NCBI GenBank assembly: GCA_937891445.1
Contig: CALAFV010000341.1
Span: forward strand, 1 to 15,933
Source of the DNA: an uncultured Phycisphaerales bacterium
GTDB lineage: Bacteria > Planctomycetota > Phycisphaerae > Phycisphaerales > UBA1924
Reading direction: 5' to 3'
Length of the DNA: 15,933 nt
This document shows, one piece after another, positions 6,638 to 12,669 of this stretch. The notes under the pieces were generated by a model. It did not search any database, was not told where the DNA came from, and was given only the letters and a program-made list of their open reading frames with translations. The stretch's first letter is position 1. Each line of letters begins with the position of its first letter. The translations under genes were made by a program, and so were the position numbers.

Positions 6638-7174
6638 ATGAAGCGCGGCGTGCGGATCGGACACGGGTACGACCTCCACCGGCTCGAGCCGCTCGCCATG
6701 GCCGGGGCATCGGCGGTGGGGGGGAGGCCGGTGCGGCCGCTGGTCATCGGGGGCGTCCGGGTGGAGGGCCCCGGAGTCGGGGGGGTGGCTGTGGGGACCG
6801 TCGCGCACAGCGACGGGGACGTGCTGCTGCACGCGGCGACCGATGCGCTGCTGGGGGCGATCGGGGAGCCGGACATCGGGCAGTTGTTCCCGGATACCGC
6901 GGCGGAGAACGCGGGGCGGGACTCGGCCGAGTTCATCGCGGAGGCCGTGCGGCGCGTGAGGGCGGCGGGGTGGGAGGTGGGGAACCTCGACGCGACGGTG
7001 ATCCTGGAGCGTCCGAAACTCAGCCCGGTGAAGGGGCAGATCCGGGCGAACCTGGCGCGGCTGCTGGGGGTGGGGGAGGACCGGGTGAACATCAAGGGCA
7101 AGACGCACGAGGGCGTGGATGCGCTGGGAGAGGGGCGGGCGGTGGAGGCGCACGTCGTGGTGGTGCTGGTGTAG
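6638..7174 (+). CDS. ispF: 2-C-methyl-D-erythritol 2,4-cyclodiphosphate synthase
   Basis: IspF converts CDP-methylerythritol 2-phosphate to methylerythritol cyclodiphosphate, releasing CMP, in the non-mevalonate isoprenoid pathway. It works as a trimer with one Zn per active site. The 178-aa product shows the family motifs: GHGYDLH with ligands Asp12 and His14, AHSDGD at 56-61, the third ligand His65, then GEPDIGQLFPD, and NIKGKTHEG near the C-terminus. Two things are odd. About 19 extra residues lie between the DLH and HSDGD motifs compared with E. coli IspF. The usual GRGE near the end reads GEGR. The start ATG 6638 has AGAAGGGTGAG just upstream; an earlier in-frame ATG at 6530 would add an unrelated segment. 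The gene stands alone on the plus strand, with its end facing the PEP-CTERM gene. Confidence 0.93.
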   Translation: MKRGVRIGHGYDLHRLEPLAMAGASAVGGRPVRPLVIGGVRVEGPGVGGVAVGTVAHSDGDVLLHAATDALLGAIGEPDIGQLFPDTAAENAGRDSAEFIAEAVRRVRAAGWEVGNLDATVILERPKLSPVKGQIRANLARLLGVGEDRVNIKGKTHEGVDALGEGRAVEAHVVVVLV

Positions 7175-7201
7175 GCCGCCGCGGGCCCCGATCCGCGAAC
7201 G

Positions 7202-7236
7202 AAAAACGCGGACGCCGCGTTGGCGGCGCCCGCGTT
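7202..7236 (-). terminator. Strong intrinsic terminator of the PEP-CTERM gene
   Basis: On the minus strand, AACGCGGGCGCCGC, loop CAAC, and GCGGCGTCCGCGTT form a 14-bp stem with one G-U pair, followed directly by TTTTT (7206-7202 read on the minus strand, including stem-end Ts). It lies about 26 bases after the stop of the PEP-CTERM gene. The same stem is also read after ispF from the other side, but without a T-run, so it is mainly a minus-strand terminator. Confidence 0.88.
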
Positions 7237-7261
7237 GGAAGCAAGTTCGTTGGACGAACGT

Positions 7262-8110
7262 TCAGGCGCGGCGGCGGCGGGCGCCGACGGCCAGTCCGAG
7301 GCCCAGCAGGGCGAGGGAACCCGGGGCGGGGACGGCGATGACGATGTTGTCGAAGTCGGCGACCTCACCGGGGTTCTGGTAGTTGTCGGTGAGGATGACG
7401 AACTGCTCCACGCTGGTCGCGGCGAACATGCCGGCGACGCTCGAGTAGATCAGGTTGCCGCCGTAGTAGTAGTTGATCGTGTTGGCGAGGCTGTCGGTTT
7501 CGACGCGCAGTTCGGTGTAGACGCCCGCGTTCCAGACGACGCCGGTGTCCACGAAGGCCAGCCCGCCGGGGCCGTCACCGTCCGGGTCGTCGAGGATGAA
7601 GATCTCGCCGGGGGTGCCGGAGATGCCGCCGTTCCAGTTGAACACAACCCGCCAGGCCACGAGTTCCTGCGATGGGGCCTGGCCGATGACCTCGTAGTTG
7701 GAGCCCTGATCGGAGGAGATGTTGACCATCACCGAGGTCACGGTCTGGCCTTCGCCGATGGAGCCGAGGTTCGGGCCGAGAATGACGCGCGTGTTGCCCA
7801 TCGGGACGGCGTCGTCGAAGCCGACACGCAGGTGCTGGGAGCCGCTGAAGGGGTTGGCGGTGCTGACGCTGAACGCGGTCTGGTTCGCGTTGACGGAGGC
7901 GGTCCAGCCGTTCTGACCGGCGACGGGGCCGACCGTGAAGCCCTCGGCGGTCTCGAAGCCGGTCGAGTACTCGCCGAGGCCGCGGAGGGCGGGGCTGGTC
8001 GGGCCGAAGGCCTGGACCGACAGATCGAAGGGCCGCGACTGGGCCGCGGCCGAGCCGGCCGCCGCCGCGAGCACGAAGACAGCCATGATCGAACGTGCGC
8101 TGCGGTACAT
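7262..8110 (-). CDS. PEP-CTERM sorting-domain protein, secreted
   Basis: The product is 282 aa. It has a signal peptide (MYRSARSIMAVFVLAAAAGS, then AAAQ) and a C-terminal PEP-CTERM tripartite signal at about 260-282: a VPAPGS motif (PAP instead of PEP), a hydrophobic helix (LALLGLGLAVGA) and a RRRR cluster. Such proteins are processed by an exosortase and sent to the outer surface or extracellular matrix. The middle region begins with STGFETAEGFTVGPVAGQ and ends with VADFDNIVIAV. These are repeating themes of planctomycete secreted jelly-roll or lectin-like domains; a carbohydrate-binding role is an inference only. The start ATG 8110 has a good GAGGAG upstream. A long leader and a probable promoter precede it, and a strong terminator follows. 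No exosortase gene is in the window. Confidence 0.9.
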   Translation of the reverse strand: MYRSARSIMAVFVLAAAAGSAAAQSRPFDLSVQAFGPTSPALRGLGEYSTGFETAEGFTVGPVAGQNGWTASVNANQTAFSVSTANPFSGSQHLRVGFDDAVPMGNTRVILGPNLGSIGEGQTVTSVMVNISSDQGSNYEVIGQAPSQELVAWRVVFNWNGGISGTPGEIFILDDPDGDGPGGLAFVDTGVVWNAGVYTELRVETDSLANTINYYYGGNLIYSSVAGMFAATSVEQFVILTDNYQNPGEVADFDNIVIAVPAPGSLALLGLGLAVGARRRRA

Positions 8111-8165
8111 CACTCTCTCCTCACAAACTGGCCGCCCCGCGCGGCGCGTCACGCGCGTGCCATAA

Positions 8166-8180
8166 CGGGAGCGGCTCCCG
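8166..8180. repeat. Inverted repeat in the leader of the PEP-CTERM gene
   Basis: CGGGAGC (8166-8172) and GCTCCCG (8174-8180) are exact inverted copies around a single central base. It could be an operator (dimeric protein site) or a short hairpin in the roughly 140-base leader. The very short centre favours a protein-binding palindrome over an RNA stem. Confidence 0.4.
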
Positions 8181-8252
8181 AGACGGTGGTTCGGCAGACG
8201 AAGAGACACAGCCGGAACTGGTCGGAGAAGCCTCTCTGCTCCGTATGTCTTT

Positions 8253-8280
8253 ACTCTACAACGCCTTCAGCGGTTGCAAA
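8253..8280 (-). promoter_or_regulatory. Probable promoter of the PEP-CTERM gene
   Basis: On the minus strand, TTTGCA (8280-8275) or TTGCAA (8279-8274) lies 16 or 15 bases before TAGAGT (8258-8253). It would give a leader of about 140 bases ahead of the ATG at 8110. Confidence 0.4.
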
Positions 8281-8393
8281 ATTGTGGCTGGCAGGGAGTT
8301 GGCGGCGGCTTGTCCACATTGCCCAGTTTTGTCTCTGGTCGTGGCGCAGGTTTGTTTTGGCTGATGATTCATGGCGCAAAGAAGATTCGTGCC

Positions 8394-8426
8394 GGCGCTG
8401 AGGATCTCGAACCCCGATCCGGCGCC
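8394..8426. repeat. Imperfect hairpin with an alternative pairing partner
   Basis: GGCGC (8394-8398) and GGATC (8402-8406) pair with GATCC (8416-8420) and GCGCC (8422-8426), leaving an internal loop and a 9-base terminal loop. GGATCTC (8402-8408) can instead pair with GAGATCC at 8468-8474, so two exclusive structures are possible. No flanking gene explains it. Confidence 0.45.
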
Positions 8427-8514
8427 CGGTCGCTCGATGGAGTTCGGAGGCGATCGCACAGTCGTGTGAGATCCAAGTGTTCCGGGGATTACGCAAGGCT
8501 CGTCGCGCGGGGTG

Positions 8515-8545
8515 AGACGCCGCGGCTTCCGGGGCCGCAGCGTCT
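8515..8545. repeat. Strong hairpin in the gene-free region
   Basis: AGACGC (8515-8520) and GCGGC (8522-8526) pair with GCCGC (8534-8538) and GCGTCT (8540-8545), with one C/A mismatch and a 7-base loop (TTCCGGG). There is no T-run on either side, so it is not a typical intrinsic terminator. It lies about 60 bases upstream of the -10 box of the Cys-rich protein gene. Confidence 0.5.
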
Positions 8546-8603
8546 GACATGAAACCATTCTGAGTTCTGAGCACGGCCTCAGGGCGTTCCTTTTGCCGGC
8601 CGC

Positions 8604-8628
8604 TAGGCTGTCGTCGCCGACAGGAGGG
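8604..8628 (+). promoter_or_regulatory. -10 box and strong ribosome binding site of the Cys-rich protein
   Basis: TAGGCT at 8604-8609 is a possible -10 box; no clear -35 was found at the right distance. AGGAGG at 8622-8627 is a perfect Shine-Dalgarno, 7 bases before the ATG at 8635, and fixes the start. Confidence 0.5.
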
Positions 8629-8634
8629 ACGTCC

Positions 8635-8868
8635 ATGCCACGCTGCGAGCGCTGCGGGAACGATTACGACAAGGCTTTCGACGTGGTCCTCGGGGGCCAG
8701 ACGCACACGTTCGACAGTTTCGAATGCGCCATCGCGACCCTGGCGCCGGAGTGCGCCCACTGCAAGGTGCGGATCGTGGGGCACGGGCTGGAGTCGGGTG
8801 GCCGGTTCTTCTGCTGCGACCACTGCGCCGAGGCGGAGGGGGTCAAGGGGCTCCGCGACCGGGTCTGA
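8635..8868 (+). CDS. Small Cys-rich metallothionein-like / zinc-ribbon protein
   Basis: The product is 77 aa with eight cysteines: Cys4 and Cys7 (CERC), Cys31 (DSFECAI), Cys40 and Cys43 (CAHC), Cys60 and Cys61 (FFCC), and Cys64 (DHC). His24, His42, His50 and His63 are possible extra ligands. The order CxxCGNDYDKAF, HTFDSFECAI, CAHCxxRIxGHG, FFCCxHCA and GLRDR matches a widespread small bacterial family usually annotated as prokaryotic metallothionein-like or hypothetical. It probably binds zinc or a similar metal in the cytoplasm; function in metal storage or sensing is an inference. It is complete, with a perfect AGGAGG upstream. Its stop lies 13 bases from the stop of the convergent TerC-family gene, which is itself controlled by a Mn riboswitch. 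This may hint at a metal-related neighbourhood. Confidence 0.8.
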   Translation: MPRCERCGNDYDKAFDVVLGGQTHTFDSFECAIATLAPECAHCKVRIVGHGLESGGRFFCCDHCAEAEGVKGLRDRV

Positions 8869-8881
8869 AGGATCGTCAGGC

Positions 8882-10051
8882 TCAGCGATCGTGCGTCGCG
8901 GCGTGCGGGTCGGGCCGCTCGGCGTCCTGGCCGGCTTCGCCGGCGTCCGGCGCGGGCGCGGGCGCGGCGGGCGCGTGCTCTTCCTTTTCCTCCTTGGCGG
9001 GAAGCAGGAGGGAGGCGACGACGCCGGTGGCGAGCATCCCCAGCACGACGCCGACGGAGATGTCGGTGTCGATCTTGTAGGGGGTGTGCACGAGGCACAT
9101 CTTGATCCCGATGAACAGCAGCACGAGCACCAGGGCCGGCTTGACGTAGCGGAAGTGGCGGATCATCGCCGCGAGGCAGAAGTAGAGCGAGCGCAGGCCG
9201 AGGATGGCGAAGATGTTGCTGGTGAAGACGATGAAGGGGTCGGCGGTGATCGCGAAGATGGCGGGGATGGAGTCCACCGCGAAGATCAGGTCGGTGAACT
9301 CGACCATCACGAGGGCGACCAGCAGGGGCGTGGCGTGCAGGACGCCCTCCATGCGCGTGAAGAATCGCTGGCCGTCGAACTTCGTGGTGACGGGGATGAA
9401 GCGTTTGATGAGGCGGAAGATGGTGCTCTTCGATGGATCCGCCTGCTCGTCCTCGCCCATGAAGGCCATCCGGACGGCCGTGATGATCAGCACCGCGCCG
9501 AAGACGTAACTGATCCAGGCGAAGTGCTCGATGAGCGTGACGCCGACGAAGATCATCAGGCCGCGCATGACGACGGCGCCCATGATCCCCCAGAAGAGCA
9601 CGCGGTGCTGGTACTTCGCGGGAATCCCCAGCGAGCCGAGGATCACGGCGATGACGAAGACGTTGTCCATCGACAACGACTCTTCGATGAGGTAGCCGGT
9701 GATGTAGAGTTTCGCCGCCTCGAAGCCGCGCACCGTCATCGTCGTGCCCGGGCTTCCGAGGACGGGGACCTCCAGGCCGAGCCCGAAGACGTGGTGCTCA
9801 TAGAGGAAGTAGACGGCGACGTTGAACAGCAGGGCGCAGGAGACCCAGACGATCGTCCAGCGGATCGCTTCTCTGGCCGTGACCTCGTGGGCCTTGCGGT
9901 GGAAGACGCCCAGGTCCAGCAGCAGGATCGTCAGGATGATGCCGATGAACCCGGCGTAGGCGAAGACCTTGTATTCCTCGCCCAGGTGGCGCTGGGCTTC
10001 CAGGACTTCGGTGGCGACGGGGAGGGTCGAGGTCAGCAGCGTGGTGAGCAT
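8882..10051 (-). CDS. TerC/Alx-family integral membrane protein, probable Mn2+ exporter
   Basis: The product is 389 aa with about eight to nine predicted membrane helices. The TerC signatures are GYLIEESLSMDNVFVIAVIL at 119-138 and MVEFTDLIFAVDSIPAIFAI at 249-268. These include the conserved acidic residues Glu123/Glu124, Asp129, Glu251, Asp254 and Asp260, which are thought to bind metal in the membrane. Bacterial relatives (E. coli Alx, B. subtilis MeeF/MeeY) export manganese or help metallate exported enzymes. The tail from about 352 is disordered, acidic and Pro/Ala-rich. The gene follows a yybP-ykoY riboswitch, which fits Mn control. The start ATG 10051 has only a poor Shine-Dalgarno (AGGGG, about 12 bases upstream), part of a region that can fold away. 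The function is inferred from family plus riboswitch; tellurite resistance is the older name-giving phenotype. Confidence 0.92.
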   Translation of the reverse strand: MLTTLLTSTLPVATEVLEAQRHLGEEYKVFAYAGFIGIILTILLLDLGVFHRKAHEVTAREAIRWTIVWVSCALLFNVAVYFLYEHHVFGLGLEVPVLGSPGTTMTVRGFEAAKLYITGYLIEESLSMDNVFVIAVILGSLGIPAKYQHRVLFWGIMGAVVMRGLMIFVGVTLIEHFAWISYVFGAVLIITAVRMAFMGEDEQADPSKSTIFRLIKRFIPVTTKFDGQRFFTRMEGVLHATPLLVALVMVEFTDLIFAVDSIPAIFAITADPFIVFTSNIFAILGLRSLYFCLAAMIRHFRYVKPALVLVLLFIGIKMCLVHTPYKIDTDISVGVVLGMLATGVVASLLLPAKEEKEEHAPAAPAPAPDAGEAGQDAERPDPHAATHDR

Positions 10052-10119
10052 GGAGCGGGGAGCCCCTGGGCCGGCGCATCAACGCCCGCTCTCGCCCGGC
10101 GGCGCTGGACGAGAACGGG
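10052..10119 (-). promoter_or_regulatory. Expression platform between the Mn riboswitch and terC start
   Basis: Two exclusive stems are visible on the minus strand. Stem A pairs CCCGTTCTCG (10119-10110), which directly follows P1, with CGAGAGCGGG (10094-10085); it has 10 bp including one G-U. Stem B pairs GAGCGGG (10091-10085) with CCCGCTC (10059-10053), which ends one base before the ATG. Stem B would hide the start region and stem A would free it. There is no T-run, so control is more likely at translation than at termination. Which state goes with bound Mn is an inference: the family normally turns its genes on with Mn. Confidence 0.55.
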
Positions 10120-10240
10120 GTTGGTCTTGCCTCGTGCACCGTGAGGTGATGCACGCAGAGGGCCGGGCGGTCGGGCGGGTGGCCCGGACGCCGTGCTGAC
10201 GGCCGCCTGCTCCCGCTTCGGCGGGAGGCTACTCCCCAAC
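10120..10240 (-). ncRNA. yybP-ykoY manganese riboswitch
   Basis: Read on the minus strand, P1 is GTTGG (10240-10236) with CCAAC (10124-10120). The conserved first loop GGGGAGTAGC spans 10237-10228. A GC stem CTCCCGC/GCGGGAG with a CGAA loop spans 10227-10210. The second conserved loop appears as GCCGTCAGCACGGC at 10203-10190; the usual core is CAACA and here it is CAGCA. The 3' end has GAGGCAAGACC just before the closing strand, as in this family. This class binds Mn2+ between its two loops and usually turns on Mn exporters such as TerC/Alx or MntP. The downstream gene is TerC-family, so motif and context agree. Confidence 0.9.
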
Positions 10241-10253
10241 TCACAGGTCTGGG

Positions 10254-10281
10254 AGCGTATCGACGCGGGGCGTGGAGTCAA
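10254..10281 (-). promoter_or_regulatory. Promoter of the riboswitch-terC transcript
   Basis: On the minus strand, TTGACT (10281-10276) and TACGCT (10259-10254) are separated by 16 bases. Transcription would begin near 10247, just before P1 of the riboswitch. The -35 box overlaps the stop codon of the upstream LOG-family gene. Confidence 0.7.
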
Positions 10282-10910
10282 ACGCCCCCGGTGCTCCCGC
10301 CGCCCGGCTCCTGCTCCCGGCCCCAGGGGCGGCGCTCGATGCCCGTGCCTGTGGCGGCCCGGGCGGCGAGAGCGTCGAGGAGGCGCGCGGGGTCGGTCTC
10401 GACGACCAGGGCTTGGCGCGGGTTGATGCGCATGAACCCCTCGCGCTCGGCGTGGTCGAGCCAGCGGAGAACGTCGTCGAAGTAGCCCTCGACGTTGAGC
10501 ATCCCGACGGGGCGGTCGTGGATGCCGAGTTGGGCCCAGGTGAGGATCTCGAAGAACTCGTCGAGCGTGCCGATGCCGCCGGGGAGGGCGACGAAGGCTC
10601 GCGCGATGTCGGCCATGGCCTTCTTGCGCTCGTGCATCGAATCCACGATGCGCAGATCGGTGATGCCCTCGTGGCCGAGTTCGCGGCTCATCAGTTCGCG
10701 CGTGATGATGCCGGTGACGGTACCGCCGCCGGCGAGGACGCTGGCGGCGATCTCGCCCATGAGGCCGACCTTGCCGCCGCCGTAGACCAGGCCGATGCCG
10801 CGGAGGGCCATCTCGCGGCCGAGGTCGGCGGCGGCGCGGCGGTAGGCGGTGCGGGCGCCGACGGCGGCGCCGCAGTAGGCGCACAGGGGCGAGAGGGGGT
10901 GGTGGTCCAT
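10278..10910 (-). CDS. LOG-family Rossmann-fold protein (TIGR00730 type)
   Basis: The product is 210 aa. The family motifs are CAYCGAAVG at 10-18, YGGGKVGLMG at 43-52, MHERK at 92-96 and PGGIGTLDE at 110-118. Arg95 and Glu118 are the expected catalytic pair. LOG enzymes cleave nucleoside 5'-monophosphates to base and ribose 5-phosphate. In plants and some bacteria the substrate is a cytokinin riboside monophosphate; in many bacteria it may be AMP or another nucleotide, so the true substrate here is unknown. The C-terminal 25 residues are low-complexity, rich in Gly/Glu/Pro/Arg. The ATG at 10910 has no clear Shine-Dalgarno; TAGACT at 10959-10954 is a possible -10 box. The gene ends where the terC promoter begins. 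It is divergent from the small membrane protein gene. Confidence 0.9.
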   Translation of the reverse strand: MDHHPLSPLCAYCGAAVGARTAYRRAAADLGREMALRGIGLVYGGGKVGLMGEIAASVLAGGGTVTGIITRELMSRELGHEGITDLRIVDSMHERKKAMADIARAFVALPGGIGTLDEFFEILTWAQLGIHDRPVGMLNVEGYFDDVLRWLDHAEREGFMRINPRQALVVETDPARLLDALAARAATGTGIERRPWGREQEPGGGSTGGV

Positions 10911-10985
10911 GGGGGCGTTGATCCGCCGGCGGGGTTTGCGGCCGGGCGGGCGGAGTCTACGGCGGGCGGGCGCGGGGGGAGTTCC

Positions 10986-10991
10986 TACCCT
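10986..10991 (+). promoter_or_regulatory. -10 box of a probable leaderless gene
   Basis: TACCCT at 10986-10991 ends 5 bases before the ATG at 10997. There is no Shine-Dalgarno between them, so transcription would begin at or next to the start codon. No convincing -35 was seen. Confidence 0.45.
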
Positions 10992-10996
10992 GCCGC

Positions 10997-11260
10997 ATGC
11001 GGATCGCCCTGACGCTCATCGCACTGGCGGTGCTCGCCATGGCCGTCGGTGGGGCGCTGCTGATGCGCGCCGGGAGGATCACGGGCGGCGAGTACGCCAT
11101 GTTCCTGCTGGCGCTGGCGATGGTGTGCTTCTTCGGGTCGCTGCCGGTGGTGCTGGGCGTGCTGACGCGGCCGCGCGGGGGCTCTCAGCGCGGCGGGGAC
11201 GAAGAGGCTGTCATCATCCCGGACGAGCCGCCGCGGCGCGGGGACGCGTCGCGGCCGTGA
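10997..11260 (+). CDS. Small two-helix membrane protein of unknown function
   Basis: The product is 87 aa. Two hydrophobic segments are clear: residues about 3-24 (IALTLIALAVLAMAVGGALL) and about 34-56 (AMFLLALAMVCFFGSLPVVL). The tail (about 58-87) is charged and Pro/Arg-rich and probably cytoplasmic. I do not recognise a family, and no enzymatic motif is present. The ATG at 10997 has no Shine-Dalgarno but has TACCCT 5 bases upstream, which suggests a leaderless message. The gene is divergent from the LOG-family gene and ends shortly before a strong hairpin. Codon composition resembles its neighbours, so it is probably real. Confidence 0.65.
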   Translation: MRIALTLIALAVLAMAVGGALLMRAGRITGGEYAMFLLALAMVCFFGSLPVVLGVLTRPRGGSQRGGDEEAVIIPDEPPRRGDASRP

Positions 11261-11265
11261 GAGAC

Positions 11266-11299
11266 AAACGGCGCGCCCGCACGGGTGCCGGGCGCGCCG
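11266..11299. terminator. Bidirectional terminator hairpin between convergent genes
   Basis: CGGCGCGCCCG (11269-11279) and CGGGCGCGCCG (11289-11299) form a perfect 11-bp stem with a 9-base loop. On the minus strand it is followed by TTTGTC (bases 11268 downward). It lies just beyond the stops of the small membrane protein gene (+) and the DUF4142 gene (-) and is best placed to end the latter. Confidence 0.65.
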
Positions 11300-11342
11300 C
11301 TCGCCCCTTCCCTCCGAGGGCGCTGGTTCAAGATCGCGGGGC

Positions 11343-12269
11343 TTAGCGCTGGGGTTGCGTTCCGGGCGTGTCGCGGCGCATCGGCGGGGGGAGGCCGGTG
11401 TCGTCGCGAGGCGCGGGGCGCGGCGGTTGCATTCCCTCGTCGTTCATCGGCTGCCGCTGGATCCCGGGCTGCTGCGGGCCGTTCAGGCCGTTGCGCTGGA
11501 GCGTGCTGAGGTACAACTCCTCGGCGATGGGGCGGATCTGGTCGAGGTGGTCGCGGAGGATGGGGAGCCGCTCTTCGGCGAGGGCCTGGAGTTGCGGGTT
11601 GCTGCCGGTGCGGAGGAACTGCTCGTGCAGCCGCACGGCGGCCTGGTGGGCATCGACCTGGGCTTGCGTGTACTCGAGGTCGAACTGCGCGCCCTGGAGG
11701 TTCGCGAGGCGGTCGAGGATTGCGATCTGGCGCGGGTTTGGGCGGCCGGTGACCTCGATCCCCTGAACGTCGGTCGCCTCCATGAGCCGGTCGTGGGCGG
11801 CGCTGTGGTCGTCGATCATCATCTGGGCGAACTGACGGACGCGCTGATCGGTGGCTCGCTCGAGGGCCAGGCGCGACGACTCGACCTCGAAGATGTCGCC
11901 GGAGAGCGCCTCGCGGGCGAACATGTCGCCGCCGACGGGCGCGGGGGCCGCCGCGGCGGCCGTCGTCGTGACGCGTGCCTCCGGGCCGGTGTAGGCGGCG
12001 GGGCGCACGGTGAAGCCGCTGTCGGCACGCAGCCCGGTCTGGGCCTCGGCCTGGGCCAGGTTGGTGGAGGTGGTCGCGGAGGGAGGTCGGCCCGGGACCC
12101 AGCCCTGCTGCATGTCGCGGGCCGTCGCCGTCTGGTACGCCGGCCGGTCGGTGGTGTCGGACGTGCGGGTCGTGGTGGCGGACGTGGTGCGACCACGGTC
12201 CTTGTCCCCGGTTTCGCAGGCGGCCAAGCCCGCGGCGGCGACCAGGGCGACGAACAGGTGCTTGGACAC
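11343..12269 (-). CDS. DUF4142 (ferritin-like) lipoprotein
   Basis: The product is 308 aa from a GTG start at 12269, with AGGAGG 5 bases upstream. Upstream codons in the frame are open but unlike a signal peptide. The N-terminus MSKHLFVALVAAAGLAAC is a lipoprotein signal with Cys18 in the lipobox LAAC. Residues 20-112 are Thr/Ser/Ala-rich linker. Residues about 113-250 are a DUF4142 domain: GDMFAREALSGDIFEVESSR, FAQMMIDDHSAAHDRL, and YTQAQVDAHQAAVRLHEQ, with histidines 155, 159, 208, 215 and 241. This domain is predicted to be a four-helix ferritin-like bundle; its role in the periplasm or envelope is not established. The tail (about 262-308) is Gln/Pro-rich and disordered. It lies 115 bases after the DUF1294 gene on the same strand and may be co-transcribed with it. 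It is followed by a strong hairpin. Confidence 0.88.
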   Translation of the reverse strand: MSKHLFVALVAAAGLAACETGDKDRGRTTSATTTRTSDTTDRPAYQTATARDMQQGWVPGRPPSATTSTNLAQAEAQTGLRADSGFTVRPAAYTGPEARVTTTAAAAAPAPVGGDMFAREALSGDIFEVESSRLALERATDQRVRQFAQMMIDDHSAAHDRLMEATDVQGIEVTGRPNPRQIAILDRLANLQGAQFDLEYTQAQVDAHQAAVRLHEQFLRTGSNPQLQALAEERLPILRDHLDQIRPIAEELYLSTLQRNGLNGPQQPGIQRQPMNDEGMQPPRPAPRDDTGLPPPMRRDTPGTQPQR

Positions 12270-12384
12270 ATTGACCTCCTGGCGCCCGGCGCTTGGCCGG
12301 CGCGGTGCGCGCCGACCCCTTGGGCGACCATGAAGTCCTGCCATGCGTGGATGAACCAACCCTCGAAAGTGCGTCAGCGTTCGC

Positions 12385-12669
12385 TCACCGGGCGTAGCGG
12401 AACCATGCCCAGGCGCACCAGGCGCCGATGTGCAGTGCCGTGATGAACCAGAGGGCCGCCGTGTAGGAGCGCTTGGCGCTCTTGTGGCGAAGGAGGCTCC
12501 GGGCGGCCAAGGCGCCGGGCCAGCCCCCGAGGAGTTCCATGGTGTGGAGCGAGCGCTCGGGGATTCGCCGGGCGCCGCGCCGGGCAAGGCGCTTGTCGGC
12601 CCAGAACGCCAGGAAGGTCACGGCGCTCATGGCGGCGTAGAGCGTCAGCACAGCGCCGGGGCCGCTCAT
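12385..12669 (-). CDS. DUF1294 small membrane protein
   Basis: The product is 94 aa. The DUF1294 motif order is clear: hydrophobic helix 1 (about 7-23), then ADKRLARRGARRIPE (24-38), LLGGWPGALAARSLLRHKSAK (46-66), and a second hydrophobic stretch (about 70-90). The family is widespread and its function is unknown; some relatives carry an N-terminal cold-shock domain, which is absent here. The ATG overlaps the stop of the upstream comB gene as ATGA, so translation is probably coupled. The pair shares no obvious biochemical link. Confidence 0.85.
   Translation of the reverse strand: MSGPGAVLTLYAAMSAVTFLAFWADKRLARRGARRIPERSLHTMELLGGWPGALAARSLLRHKSAKRSYTAALWFITALHIGAWCAWAWFRYAR

Larger units (their letters stand above)
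8111..8634. other. 524-base gene-free region with structured segments
   Basis: The base composition is visibly less GC-rich than in the surrounding genes, and no plausible protein is present in any frame. From left to right it holds the leader of the PEP-CTERM gene (8111 to about 8247) with an inverted repeat CGGGAGC/GCTCCCG at 8166-8180, and a probable minus-strand promoter at 8253-8280. It then has a hairpin at 8394-8426, a second hairpin at 8515-8545, and the promoter and ribosome binding site of the Cys-rich protein (8604-8628). The part at about 8281-8600 is unexplained; a small RNA is possible but not shown. Confidence 0.6.

Noticed and set aside
8394..8430. Possible tRNA T-arm (GGGTTCGAGATCC on the minus strand)
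   Set aside because: The T-stem does not pair correctly, and no acceptor or anticodon arm is found at the right distance. Treated as a hairpin instead.
8251..8823. Minus-strand open frames in the gene-free region (126 and 190 codons)
   Set aside because: No domain, no Shine-Dalgarno, composition unlike neighbouring proteins, and overlap with the Cys-rich gene.
8798..10144. 448-codon plus-strand frame opposite terC
   Set aside because: Composition dominated by Asp/Glu/Gly/His, as expected from the complement of a GC-rich membrane protein gene; TerC on the minus strand is certain.
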